Below, in pieces: positions 24,220-33,290 of a stretch of DNA of 64,000 bases. The DNA lies in assembly GCA_028285495.1 (NCBI GenBank), contig JANQPB010000006.1, forward strand, positions 248,001 through 312,000, in the 5' to 3' direction. A program made the position numbers and the translations under genes. The stretch is from Acidimicrobiales bacterium (GTDB lineage: Bacteria > Actinomycetota > Acidimicrobiia > Acidimicrobiales > SZUA-35). Below the pieces are notes generated by a model. The model ran no database searches, was not told the DNA's origin, and saw only the letters and a list, made by a program, of their open reading frames with translations. Position 1 is the stretch's first letter. Each line of letters begins with the position of its first letter.

Positions 24220-24920
24220 GCTCGGAGTCGGACCGCCAGTTCGAGTTCTTCGACCGCTTCACCCCGCGCTACGACGACCGGCGCGTCGACTTCATGGTCG
24301 AGGAGCTGCGCGAGCTCGGACCCGCTCCCCGGGTGATCGACCTCGGGTGCGGCGACGGCTCGGTGCTCCGGCACCTGGTCGATCGGGTCCCGGGGCTCGC
24401 CCCGGTCGGCGTCGATCCGAGCCCCCGGTACGTCGACCTGGCGAACGAGCGCGGGCTCGACGCCCGCGTCGGGTCGATCCTCGACCCCGGCCTCGCCGCC
24501 GCCACCGGCGACGGATACGACGCTGCGCTGGTCGTCGCCGTGCTCCATCACCTGGTCGGGCCGACCAGGCGCCGCTCCCGGGCCAACGTCGCCGCCGCCA
24601 TCGGGGTGGCGGCCGGGCTCGTCCGGCCGGGCGGCAAGCTGCTGATCTACGAGCCGACCTACCGGCCGCGGCTCGGCATGGCCGTGCTCTTCTGGATCAA
24701 GGCCATGGTCGTCCGCCTCGCCGGCAACCGCCGGGTCGAGCTCGGCCGACCGGCGCTCAACATCGGCGCCCCGATCGTGAGCTACTACGACGTCGAGGCG
24801 ATCGAGGCGCTGCTGGCCGGCGCCGGACTCGAGCTGGTCGACACCAGCATCGTGTCAACCGGCTCGGTCGCGGGCATCGCCCGCCGCCAGAGCGTCGGCT
24901 TCATCGCCAGGCGACCCTGA
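24216..24920 (+). CDS. SAM-dependent methyltransferase
   Basis: 234-residue class I methyltransferase. Motif I is VIDLGCGDGS (about 40-49), the acidic tip is GVDPSPRY and motif post I is DAALVVAVLHHLVG. The C-terminal half has a hydrophobic stretch AVLFWIKAMVV that could contact a lipid-linked substrate. It is co-translated with the sulfotransferase-GT4 gene (4-nt overlap) and lies 2 nt before the flippase, so it probably methylates a sugar of the same glycan; this is inference from position. Acceptor atom unknown. Confidence 0.86.
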   Translation: MSSESDRQFEFFDRFTPRYDDRRVDFMVEELRELGPAPRVIDLGCGDGSVLRHLVDRVPGLAPVGVDPSPRYVDLANERGLDARVGSILDPGLAAATGDGYDAALVVAVLHHLVGPTRRRSRANVAAAIGVAAGLVRPGGKLLIYEPTYRPRLGMAVLFWIKAMVVRLAGNRRVELGRPALNIGAPIVSYYDVEAIEALLAGAGLELVDTSIVSTGSVAGIARRQSVGFIARRP

Positions 24921-24922
24921 TC

Positions 24923-26323
24923 GTGGGCGGTCGATCGGAGCTGCTGCGACGGGCGCTTCGGCCGAGACGGCGGCGCCTGATGACGGCCACCGCCACCGCC
25001 CTGGCCGTTCGCCTCGTCGTCGCCGCCGGCACGATCCTGTTGCACCTCGTCCTGGCCCGGTCGCTGCCGATCGACGACGTCGGCCGCCTGACGTTCGGGC
25101 TGACGCTGGCCCAGATCGCGGCCATCGCCGGGCGATTCGGGCTGGAGAACGCCGTCCTCCGCTTCGCCGGCGGCGCCAGCGAGACCGGTCGGGGCGACGA
25201 GGCCGCAGCCTACGCCGGTCTGGCCCTGCGGCTGGTTGCGGTGTCGGGTGCGGCGGTCACCCTGCTGGTCGGCGCCGGCGTCCTGCTCCTGGCCCCACCG
25301 GACGACCGGGCCCACCTGCTCGTCGTGTCGCTCGCCATCACCGCCTGGGCCGCCGTGTTCGTGCTGTCCGCCATCCACAAGGCCGAGCGCCGGCTGGTGC
25401 TCGGGGCGCTGTTCGAGTCGGGCGGTCCGAGCCTGGTGGCGGCGGCGGCCGTGCTGGCCCTGACCGGCCCGCTCGGGATCGAGCTGTCGGTGCTCGTCGC
25501 CTCGGCGGTGGTCGCCCTGTCGTTCAGCGGCTTCGCCGCCGTCGGAGCCGTCCGTCTCGGCCCCGCCGTGCTCGGCCGAGGGGCGATCGCCGGTCTCGAC
25601 GACGACCGCCGGCGGATCTTCGCCCGGACGAGCGCCCCGTTCGCCGTGATCGCCACCGTCCAGACGGTCGCGGTGTGGGGCGGCGTGCTGCTGCTCGGCT
25701 GGTTCGACGACGACGCCGACGTCGCCGGCTACTCGGTGGCGCTGCGTGCGCTGTCGATCGTGATCCTCTACCGCAACCTCGTGGTCACCGTGGCCTCGCC
25801 CCGGCTGGCCGGCCTCCATCAGGGTCCCCAACCCGAGCGGGTCGGGGCTGCCACCCGGCTCCTCGGTGCGGTGCTGCTGGTGACCTGCCTGCCCCCGATC
25901 CTGGCGATCGCCCTCGTGCCCGAGCCGTTCCTGGCCCTCTTCGGCGAACCGTACCGGGCCTACGGGGACGTACTGGTCCCCCTGGCCGTCGGGCAGGTCG
26001 CCGCCACGATGGCCGCCGCCCCCCAGGCTGCGCTGGCGATGACCGGGTCCGAGCACCGCCTCAAGCGGGTCTACCTGGTGGCCGGGGTGGTCGGCGCGGC
26101 GGCCTCGGTGGTGCTCACCGCCCGCTCCGGCCCGGTCGGCACCGCGTGGGGTCAGGCGCTCTACTGGGTGTTGCTGCTCGGGCTCACGGCTGGCCACTAC
26201 CGTCGGGCGAGCGACGCCGACGTCGAGGCCGGCGGACGGAGGGCCGGCGATCGGGCGGTCCGCGATCGGACCGTGGCGACCGGCGACGCGGGGCTGGCCG
26301 GGCCGACTCAGCCGGCCGGCTGA
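24923..26323 (+). CDS. Polysaccharide flippase (Wzx/MATE-like)
   Basis: 466-residue polytopic protein with about 12-14 hydrophobic helices, of the oligosaccharide flippase/MurJ superfamily that moves lipid-linked repeat units across the membrane. The N-terminal pattern fits Wzx proteins (ALAVRLVVAAGTILLHLVLA, then GRFGLENAVLRF). GTG start 2 nt after the methyltransferase stop. Cytoplasmic tail after residue 435 is charged and low complexity. The last 16 bases overlap the convergent sulfotransferase gene tail to tail. Confidence 0.86.
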   Translation: MGGRSELLRRALRPRRRRLMTATATALAVRLVVAAGTILLHLVLARSLPIDDVGRLTFGLTLAQIAAIAGRFGLENAVLRFAGGASETGRGDEAAAYAGLALRLVAVSGAAVTLLVGAGVLLLAPPDDRAHLLVVSLAITAWAAVFVLSAIHKAERRLVLGALFESGGPSLVAAAAVLALTGPLGIELSVLVASAVVALSFSGFAAVGAVRLGPAVLGRGAIAGLDDDRRRIFARTSAPFAVIATVQTVAVWGGVLLLGWFDDDADVAGYSVALRALSIVILYRNLVVTVASPRLAGLHQGPQPERVGAATRLLGAVLLVTCLPPILAIALVPEPFLALFGEPYRAYGDVLVPLAVGQVAATMAAAPQAALAMTGSEHRLKRVYLVAGVVGAAASVVLTARSGPVGTAWGQALYWVLLLGLTAGHYRRASDADVEAGGRRAGDRAVRDRTVATGDAGLAGPTQPAG

Positions 26324-27141
26324 TCGACCGGAGCGACCGGCAGGCCGTGCTCGACCAGCAGGGCCGGGTAGTCGGCGTCCAGCTCGGCCAAGCGGGGGTG
26401 CCGGCCGGCGACGGAGGCCGCATCGTCGTGGTCGACGTCGGCGACGAACAGCAACCGCTGGGCCGCAGGTGAGCCCTTGACCCGCCCGATGACCCCGAGG
26501 AACCCGAGGCGGCGCAGGAGTGCGGCGACGACCCGTCCCGCCCGGGTCACGATCGGCGACCGCGAGCGCTGAGCCGGCAGGACCACCTCCCGCTCGATCC
26601 CGGTCAGCGGCCGACGGGGGATGTCGAGGAAGGCGCAGAGCCGGTCGGCGTAGGCCTGGGGGTCGGCGGCGAGCAGTTCGAGGGGGAGCACCAGCACCCG
26701 GTCGGCGCCGAAGGCCCGCTGGTAGCGAGCGATGATCGGGCGGTAGTCCGACCGGGCCACGACGTGCTCGGGATCGCCGGCGGCGAGGTAGTCGCCCAGC
26801 GGCTGCTCGCCGATCATCCCGCTCCGCTTGAGGAACCGGTAGTGGCTGACGGCCCGACTCGACGGTCGGCGGACGGTCACGACGATCCTGGCGTCGGGGT
26901 TGTAGGCGAGGATCTTGGCCGGGTTGTCCGGATCCCAGTAGGAGACGTTGGAGAAGTCCGCGAGCGGGCGATCGTCGCCCCGGTAGAGCCGGCGGAGGAT
27001 GCGCCGACGGCGCCGGGGGCCGGCGTCGATGAAGTAGGTCTCCTTCAACGTCGGCGTGGCGATCTCGGACCGACCGGACAGGTACCGGTGGATCCAGGAC
27101 GTTCCGCACTTGCCGACCCCGACGAAGAAGAACCGGATCAC
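26308..27141 (-). CDS. Sulfotransferase family protein
   Basis: 277-residue PAPS-dependent sulfotransferase. The 5'-phosphosulfate loop is GVGKCGTSW (8-16), the 3'-phosphate motif is VRRPSSRAVSHY (90-101), and KETYFID (33-39) matches the family. It is last in the leftward polysaccharide operon: its ATG overlaps the stop of the polytopic membrane protein gene (ATGA). With the fusion protein at 22180, the locus has two candidate sulfotransferases. Whether they modify different sugars is unknown. Confidence 0.86.
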   Translation of the reverse strand: MIRFFFVGVGKCGTSWIHRYLSGRSEIATPTLKETYFIDAGPRRRRRILRRLYRGDDRPLADFSNVSYWDPDNPAKILAYNPDARIVVTVRRPSSRAVSHYRFLKRSGMIGEQPLGDYLAAGDPEHVVARSDYRPIIARYQRAFGADRVLVLPLELLAADPQAYADRLCAFLDIPRRPLTGIEREVVLPAQRSRSPIVTRAGRVVAALLRRLGFLGVIGRVKGSPAAQRLLFVADVDHDDAASVAGRHPRLAELDADYPALLVEHGLPVAPVDQPAG

Positions 27142-28358
27142 GGCGCTCGACTCCCGGCTCCGGCGGGAACGCCGTCGTCAGCGGCCCGGACCCGCCCGCC
27201 CCGGGCCGTCGTACCGCCATCGCCGCCATCGCCGCCATCGCCGCCATCGACCGGGTCGGTCGATCGGCTCCAGACCCGGACGGCCAGCAGGCCCCCGAGC
27301 ACGATGAAGTACGCCGGCATCCGCAGCCGGAACAGGTTGCCGTAGTTGACGGCGAAGAAGGCGATCGAGGCGAGGTAGGCCCCGAGCAGCGAGATGCTGA
27401 TCCAGTGACGGGTCCTGACGAGGCGGATCACGACCGTGATGAACACGATGCTGTCGACGAAGGCCAGGGCCATCGTCAGCGACCGGATCTCGAACGGCAG
27501 GGGCAGCACGAAGACGGTCAGCAGCTGGAGCGGATAGCGGATCGCCAGCGGGAGGTCGACGATGGCGCCGCCGAGGATGTTGCTGCCGCCGCCGTCGTCG
27601 CCGCCGTCGAAGCGCTGCCCGCGGCGGACGGCGAACGTGTCGAGCAGCTCGAAGAGCTCGGCGCCGAACGCATTGCGGTTGAAGCCGATGGCCCGGGGGG
27701 CGAGGTACAACGCGACGACGAGACCGCCGAGCACGAAGGGGACGGCGATCAGCCGGTACCGGATCAAACGCTGCTGGCGGACCAGCCGACCACACCAGAC
27801 GGCGGCGACCACGAGCGCCGATTCGGGCCTGGTCACCGCCAGCGCGGCGCCGAGGCCGACGGCGGCCCCCCGGCGAGTCAGCGCCGGCGCACTCATCAGC
27901 AGCGTCAAGCCGAGGAAGCAGGCACCGATCAGCGGGTCGCGCAGGGCGAAGATGCTGAAGTTGAGCACGGCCGGGGCCAGCATCAGCAGCGACAGCCGGG
28001 CATCGACGCGGTTGACGTAGGCGAACACCGCGGCGACGAGGCCGATGTTGGTGCCGATCGTGGCCTCCCAGCTGTCGACCACCAGGAAGGCCGGCGCCGA
28101 CAGCAGCGCCAGCACGCCGAAGGTGCTCGTGTCGACGGTCCGCTCCAACCCCTTGAACTGCTGGAAGGCGATCTCGGAGGCGAACTTCTGCTCGAACAGG
28201 CCGGTCTCCAGGTTGGCCGCGGCGAGCACGACCAGCGAGGCCGCGAGGGCGAACGACACGGTCAGATCCCGGCCCCCGAGCCGGACGCCGGTGACGGCGC
28301 CGACCAGGACCGCAACCAGCAGGTACGCCAGTCCGGCCCCGATGGCGATGGCGATCAT
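27138..28358 (-). CDS. Polytopic membrane protein, candidate polysaccharide polymerase
   Basis: 406 residues with about ten hydrophobic helices. The central segment ALRDPLIGACF and the large loop before the last helices resemble EpsG/Wzy-type proteins, which polymerise exopolysaccharide repeat units outside the membrane. Wzy proteins share little sequence, so this call rests mainly on topology and location between the sugar-phosphate transferase and a sulfotransferase. ATG overlaps the upstream stop (ATGA). The C-terminal tail contains four Gly-Gly-Asp repeats encoded by a perfect 9-bp tandem repeat. Confidence 0.72.
   Translation of the reverse strand: MIAIAIGAGLAYLLVAVLVGAVTGVRLGGRDLTVSFALAASLVVLAAANLETGLFEQKFASEIAFQQFKGLERTVDTSTFGVLALLSAPAFLVVDSWEATIGTNIGLVAAVFAYVNRVDARLSLLMLAPAVLNFSIFALRDPLIGACFLGLTLLMSAPALTRRGAAVGLGAALAVTRPESALVVAAVWCGRLVRQQRLIRYRLIAVPFVLGGLVVALYLAPRAIGFNRNAFGAELFELLDTFAVRRGQRFDGGDDGGGSNILGGAIVDLPLAIRYPLQLLTVFVLPLPFEIRSLTMALAFVDSIVFITVVIRLVRTRHWISISLLGAYLASIAFFAVNYGNLFRLRMPAYFIVLGGLLAVRVWSRSTDPVDGGDGGDGGDGGTTARGGRVRAADDGVPAGAGSRAP
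27214..27249 (+). repeat. Four perfect CCGCCATCG tandem repeats
   Basis: Four adjoining copies of a 9-bp unit inside the 3' end of the polymerase-like gene; they encode Gly-Gly-Asp units on the minus strand. Gain or loss of a copy keeps the frame. Confidence 0.85.
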
Positions 28359-29827
28359 CGATCGTCGACCGGTACCGGGTCGGCGTCGGTGGTCGCCTGC
28401 CCGTCGGCGACGTCGTCGCCAGGCGGGGCCGGCCACCGGCCGGTGCCGATGAGCGCGGCCAGGTCGAGGTCGATCCCGCTGGCCGGGCCGGACTGCGACG
28501 GGGTGAGGATCGTGGTCAGCGTGCGGATCAGGATCCTCAGGTCGAGCAGCATCGACTGCCGGTTGCAGTAGAAGAGGTCGAACCGCAGCTTCTCGGCTGC
28601 GCTGGCGTCGTAGCCGCCGCTCACCTGGGCCAGACCGGTCAGCCCCGGACGGACCTGGAAGCGGCGGCGGTAGCCCGGCACGGTCTCGAGGTACTCGGCC
28701 ACGAACGCCGGGCGCTCGGGCCTTGGCCCGACCAGGCTCATCTCACCCTTCACGACGTTCCACAGCTGCGGCAGCTCGTCGAGCCGGCTGGCCCGCAACA
28801 GGCGACCGAAGCGGGTCGAGCGCGGATCGTCGCGGTCGGCGAGCACGGGGCCGGTCTCGGCCTCGGCGTCTTCGCGCATCGTCCGGAGCTTGATGATCGT
28901 GAACGTCCGCTGGCCGCGACCGACCCGCTCCTGCCGGAACAGCGCCGGCCCCGGCGAGTCGAGGCGGATCCCGATCGCCAGGACGGCCAGGACGGGGAGG
29001 GCAACGATGCCGATGGCGGCGGCGAGGAGCAGGTCGGACACCCGCTTGAGGACCGCCGTCGCCGGCGACGGCCCCTGGCTCGACAGCTCGAGGCCGTCGA
29101 GGTCGTGGAACAGGCTCCGGGTTCCGGTGGTGAGTGCCACCTCGAACGCCGTCGGGATCAGCAGGATCGACGTCTCCCGCTCGAGCAGCGCGCTCGACAG
29201 ATCCGACCGGGCGGCCTGCGGGATCGCCGGCGAGACGATGATCACGTCGGCCTCGTCTGCCTTGGCCAGGATCTCCGACCGGTTGCGGTGATCGAGCACC
29301 AGGTCGATCCGAACGTGGCTGGTCGGCATCGTCGCCAGCCGATGGATCAGGGCGTCCTGGTCGCGGTCGTCGGTGAGCTCGGTGTCGGCAACGAGGATCA
29401 CCCGGTCGGGACCACGCAACCGGTTCTGCATGTTGACCAGCACCAACCGCCAGACGAAGACGAGCCCGAAGCCGAGCAGGAGGCCGCCGAACAGCACCGG
29501 GCGGGGCGCGAACCGGGCCTGGGTGGCCGCCATCACCGCCGACAGGATCAGGAGCGTCAGGAACAGCGGGCGGACCAGGAGGCTGACGCTGCGGGCGGCG
29601 GTGATCGTGGCCGGGCGATAGAGGTCGAACCCGACGAAGAGGGCGACCAGCAGGACCCCGGTGATCGGCGCCAGCCGGAACATGCCCTCGATCCGGGGCT
29701 CGGGGATGTCGGGCCCGAACCTGAGCAACAGCGCAGCGAGGTGGCCGACCTGGAGGACGACGGCGTCGACGAGGGCGATCACCGCAGCCGGCAGGCCACC
29801 CCGACGCCTTGCCACCCCACCGGTCAT
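28355..29827 (-). CDS. Polyprenyl-phosphate sugar-1-phosphate transferase (initiating glycosyltransferase)
   Basis: 490 residues with the layout of WbaP/CpsE-type initiating enzymes: four N-terminal membrane helices (about 12-120), a CoA-binding-like soluble region and a C-terminal bacterial sugar-transferase domain (about 265-455) with one further helix. Diagnostic C-terminal motifs are visible: KLRTMREDAE, the segment LDELPQLWNVVKGEMSLVGP (up to 20 residues shown) and VRPGLTGLAQVSG. It attaches the first sugar phosphate to undecaprenyl phosphate in the membrane. It starts the leftward operon from its own promoter; the start overlaps none of its upstream neighbour. Confidence 0.92.
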   Translation of the reverse strand: MTGGVARRRGGLPAAVIALVDAVVLQVGHLAALLLRFGPDIPEPRIEGMFRLAPITGVLLVALFVGFDLYRPATITAARSVSLLVRPLFLTLLILSAVMAATQARFAPRPVLFGGLLLGFGLVFVWRLVLVNMQNRLRGPDRVILVADTELTDDRDQDALIHRLATMPTSHVRIDLVLDHRNRSEILAKADEADVIIVSPAIPQAARSDLSSALLERETSILLIPTAFEVALTTGTRSLFHDLDGLELSSQGPSPATAVLKRVSDLLLAAAIGIVALPVLAVLAIGIRLDSPGPALFRQERVGRGQRTFTIIKLRTMREDAEAETGPVLADRDDPRSTRFGRLLRASRLDELPQLWNVVKGEMSLVGPRPERPAFVAEYLETVPGYRRRFQVRPGLTGLAQVSGGYDASAAEKLRFDLFYCNRQSMLLDLRILIRTLTTILTPSQSGPASGIDLDLAALIGTGRWPAPPGDDVADGQATTDADPVPVDDR

Positions 29828-29975
29828 CGGCGCCGGACCTCACGGCCGGCCGGCGCCGGCCGGACGATCCCGGGCTCGACGACGATCCCGAGCGCGGCGG
29901 GGTCGGACCCGCCCGTCACCTGATCGACCGATGCTCGCAACTCCGCCACGTGTCCCCGCCGAACGCCTTGGAGGC

Positions 29976-30003
29976 AATGTAGTGGGCGCCTCAGCCCAGT
30001 CAA
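29976..30003 (-). promoter_or_regulatory. Promoter of the sugar-transferase operon
   Basis: On the minus strand -35 TTGACT (29998-30003), 16-nt spacer, -10 TACATT (29976-29981). It lies between the BY-kinase stop and the sugar transferase, leaving a leader of about 140 nt. Confidence 0.6.
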
Positions 30004-30016
30004 ACGAGCGCCCCGC

Positions 30017-31750
30017 TCAGTGGAGCCGCTCCCCAACCGCCGAGCCGGCCGGACGGCCCGCGTGACCGTTCTCGCCGGCCCCGGCCCGGGCCCGGTCGCC
30101 ACCGGAGCCGGGCGAGCCCGTCCGTCGGTCCGACGCGCTGCCGTAGCCGTAGCGGTAGCGCCTGGCCCGGCTCTTCACCTTGGTCACGACGACGCCGAGC
30201 AGCGCCCCGCCAGCACGCTCGACGCTGTCGACGGCGGCTCGCAGGTCGTCCCGGGAGGTGGCGCCGGACTCGATCACGATCACGACACCGTCGACGAGGG
30301 GGCAGAGCGAGGTCGCGTCGGCGACCGGCAGGATCGGAGGCGCGTCGACGACGGAGATGTAGGACTCGCTGGCGATCTGGTCGATGAAGTCCGCATAGAG
30401 CGGCGAGGCGAGGAACGCGGTCGGGTTGGGCGGCTCGGTGCCGGCCGGGAGCGCGGCGAGTGAGGCCCGTTCGGCCGGCGAGGTGGCCACCGCGATCCGC
30501 TGGAGCGGTAGGTCGTTGACCAGGGCGTCGGAGACGCCGGGCACGAGGTCGGTCCTGAACACGGCGTGGATGCGGGGGCGACGGAAGTCGGCGTCGACCA
30601 GCACCACCCGACGGTCGACACCGGAGAAGGCCAGGGCCAGGCTGACCGCCGTGGTCGTCTTGCCCTCGCCGGCGTTTGGGCTGGTGACGAGGATGCACCT
30701 GGCCTCGTTGCCGATGGCGACGAACTGCAGCGCCGATCGGACCTTCTGGTAGGCGTCGGAGACCTTGCTCGGGGCCGCCAGCAGGCCGGCGGCCTCCAGG
30801 TCGCGGCGCTCGGCCCGCCCGACGTTCGGGACCACGCCGAGCACGGCGAAGCCGAGCTTCTCGACGTCGTCGGGATCGGTCAGCGACTGATCGAGCTGAT
30901 CCCGGACCAGGGCGAGGGCGGCGCCGACGATCCCCCCGAGGACGACCGCCATCAGCAGGTTGCGGACGAGCGACCGCCCGATCGGCGACATCGGCGGCAC
31001 CGCCGTCTGGAACACCCAGGCGGTCTCGCCGGACGACAGGTCACTGGCCAGCTGCAGCTGGGTGACGCCCTGGATGTTGGCCTCGATCTGGACGTCGAGC
31101 AGGTTGAGCTCGCCCGAGATGGCGCCGGCCTCCCGGTTGACCTGGGCCTGGAGGTCCGTCCTGGCCTCCTCGGTCGTCGCCGCGGCCAGGCGCTGCTCCA
31201 GCACCCGCAGGTCGGCGGTCAAGGCGTCGCGCTCGGACCGCAGCTGGTCGACCTGGCCCCGGAGGCGCTCGACGGCCTCGGTGATGCTGCCGAGCACCTC
31301 CTGCTCGTTGAGCGCGACGAACACGTCCGCCCAGGCGTTCGCAGCGGCCGCCGCGTCCTCCGGCGTGTCGCCCCGGAAGGTGAATTCGAGGACGTCGGAG
31401 TCGGACTTGGCGTCGATCGAGCCGTCCGGCAGCGGGTCGGTCGGGGCCAGGCCGAGCCGTTCCCGCACGGCGGTGGCGGCCCGATCGCTCTCGGCCAGGT
31501 TGATCTGGTTGGCGAGGTCGCGGCTGCGGACGTTGGCGTTCTCGAACCGCTCGTCGACGACGTCCTGGGCGGCGGAGCCGGCGAGCAGCACCCGGGCGGT
31601 GGCCTCGTAGGTGACCGGTCGGCTGGTGCTGTACCAGGCGGCGAGCAGCGGAAGCAGGATCAGCGGCGCGACCACCCACGGCCAGCGCCGCCTGAGGGCG
31701 CGGACGTAGTCGAGGAGGTCGAGATCCTCGTTGTCGCTGCCGCTCGTCAC
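30017..31750 (-). CDS. Polysaccharide co-polymerase / BY-kinase (Wzz-CpsD-like fusion)
   Basis: 577 residues. An N-terminal Wzz-like region with two membrane helices (24-42, 261-282) and an extracytoplasmic coiled coil between them is joined to a cytoplasmic bacterial tyrosine kinase: Walker A in NAGEGKTTTA (359-368), Walker A' VLVDADFRRP (383-392) and Walker B VVDAPP. The tail is basic with Tyr in RYRYGYG, suitable as phosphorylation sites. Such proteins control chain length and export of capsule or exopolysaccharide. GTG start with GGAGG 11-15 nt upstream. Confidence 0.9.
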   Translation of the reverse strand: MTSGSDNEDLDLLDYVRALRRRWPWVVAPLILLPLLAAWYSTSRPVTYEATARVLLAGSAAQDVVDERFENANVRSRDLANQINLAESDRAATAVRERLGLAPTDPLPDGSIDAKSDSDVLEFTFRGDTPEDAAAAANAWADVFVALNEQEVLGSITEAVERLRGQVDQLRSERDALTADLRVLEQRLAAATTEEARTDLQAQVNREAGAISGELNLLDVQIEANIQGVTQLQLASDLSSGETAWVFQTAVPPMSPIGRSLVRNLLMAVVLGGIVGAALALVRDQLDQSLTDPDDVEKLGFAVLGVVPNVGRAERRDLEAAGLLAAPSKVSDAYQKVRSALQFVAIGNEARCILVTSPNAGEGKTTTAVSLALAFSGVDRRVVLVDADFRRPRIHAVFRTDLVPGVSDALVNDLPLQRIAVATSPAERASLAALPAGTEPPNPTAFLASPLYADFIDQIASESYISVVDAPPILPVADATSLCPLVDGVVIVIESGATSRDDLRAAVDSVERAGGALLGVVVTKVKSRARRYRYGYGSASDRRTGSPGSGGDRARAGAGENGHAGRPAGSAVGERLH

Positions 31751-31858
31751 CTGGTCGTGTCCTCCGCCTGCCGCCGCACCCCGAGGCGACCCGCCGATCG
31801 AGGCCGAGCCCGCTCCGGGCCGGTCCGCCGGGTCCGGGCCCAGCCGTCTCCCGAGTCG

Positions 31859-31864
31859 AGGGTA
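31859..31864 (-). promoter_or_regulatory. Possible -10 box for the BY-kinase gene
   Basis: TACCCT on the minus strand, about 110 nt before the GTG. No clear -35. Confidence 0.35.
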
Positions 31865-31909
31865 CCCCCGACCCCCCGACCAGGCGCAGTTCGTCGACGA
31901 CCGTGACCG

Positions 31910-33262
31910 TCAGCCGGCGAGCCCGGCCTCCACCGTCCTCGCCACCGCCAGCAGCTTGGCGTCGCCCATCGGGTGGCCGGTGAGCATCAACCCGACCGGG
32001 CGGCCGTCCGGCAACCCGGCGACGGGAAGCGAGATCGAGCACGTGTCGAGGAAGTTGCCGACGGAGGTGTTGCGCAACGCAAGGAGGTTCTTCTCGCTGT
32101 AGAAGGCGGGATCGTCGTCGTCGAACGCCGCGATCGGCGGCGGGAGGATGGCGACGGTCGGTGAGACGAAGGCATCGAGGCCGCAGAGCCGCTCGGCGGT
32201 GAGCTCGACGAGTCGGCGGCGGCCCTGGACCACCTCGATGTAGTACTCGGCGCTGGCCTCGGCCCCCGGCTCGATCCTGGTGCGGACCCGCTGGTCGTAC
32301 TCGTCACCCCGGGTCTCCAGGAGGGGCCGGTGCCAGGCCCACGCCTCGGCTGCGGCCAGGCCACCCAGGCGGTAGAGGTGTGGGATCTCGTGCAGCTCCG
32401 GGAACGGCAGCTCGACGAGCGTGATGCCCGAGGCCGCCAGCCGGGTCAGGGCCTCCTCGAACCCGTCGACGACCTCGGGGTCGGCGTCGTCGAGCATCAG
32501 ATCCCTGACGACGCCGAGGCGCACGTGGCCGACGGGGCGTGGTGTCGGATCGACCAGGCCGGACCCGCCGGCCAGGATGTCGTCGACGATGGCGCAGCAG
32601 TCGACGCTGCGGCCGAACGGGCCGACGGAGTCGAGCGAGAACGACAACGGCGTCACGCCGTCCAGGGGGATGCGCCTGGCCGTCGGCTTGAACCCGACGA
32701 CCCCGCAGAACGCGGCCGGGATGCGGCACGACCCGCCGGTGTCGGTCCCGAGGCCGACGGGCGCCATGCCGTCGGCGACGGCAACGGCGGTGCCCGATGA
32801 CGAGCCGCCGGGGATGCGTCCGGTCGCCCGATCCCAGGGGCTTCGCGGCGTGCCGTGGTGGGCGTTGAGCCCGAGACCGGAGTAGGCGAACTCGGTCATG
32901 TTGGTGCGCCCGATCGGGATGAACCCGGCGGCCCTGGCCCGGGCCACCACCGGGGCGTCGGCGGTGGCGGGGGCCCGGTCGGCCAGGACGACCGAACCGG
33001 CGGCGGTGACCTGGCCGGCCACGTCGAACAGGTCCTTGACGGCGATCGGGATCCCGGCGAACGGCGGCAACGCGGCACCGGACCGGCGGATCGCGTCGTA
33101 GCCGTCGGCCACGGCCCGAGCGGCCGCGGCGTCGGTTCGCAGGAACGCACGACGGCCCTCGCCCGCCGGATCCTCGATGGCGATCATGGCCCGATCGACG
33201 AGCTCGCGGGCGGCGACCCGACCCGATTGCAGCTCGGCCACGAGGTGCCGGATGGTGGTCAT
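31910..33262 (-). CDS. Amidase-signature family hydrolase
   Basis: 450-residue amidase-signature enzyme hydrolysing C-N amide bonds. The Ser-cisSer-Lys triad is complete and correctly spaced: Lys76 (AVKDLF), Ser154 in GGSSSG and Ser178 in DTGGS; the 24-residue Ser-Ser distance equals that of FAAH. No GatCAB partner is near, so it is a catabolic amidase rather than the glutamyl-tRNA enzyme. ATG at 33262 is chosen because the longer frame adds only Arg/Gly residues. It follows the crotonase gene by 28 nt on the same strand. Confidence 0.9.
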   Translation of the reverse strand: MTTIRHLVAELQSGRVAARELVDRAMIAIEDPAGEGRRAFLRTDAAAARAVADGYDAIRRSGAALPPFAGIPIAVKDLFDVAGQVTAAGSVVLADRAPATADAPVVARARAAGFIPIGRTNMTEFAYSGLGLNAHHGTPRSPWDRATGRIPGGSSSGTAVAVADGMAPVGLGTDTGGSCRIPAAFCGVVGFKPTARRIPLDGVTPLSFSLDSVGPFGRSVDCCAIVDDILAGGSGLVDPTPRPVGHVRLGVVRDLMLDDADPEVVDGFEEALTRLAASGITLVELPFPELHEIPHLYRLGGLAAAEAWAWHRPLLETRGDEYDQRVRTRIEPGAEASAEYYIEVVQGRRRLVELTAERLCGLDAFVSPTVAILPPPIAAFDDDDPAFYSEKNLLALRNTSVGNFLDTCSISLPVAGLPDGRPVGLMLTGHPMGDAKLLAVARTVEAGLAG

Positions 33263-33290
33263 CGGGGCGCCAGCACCACGGCCGCCCGGC

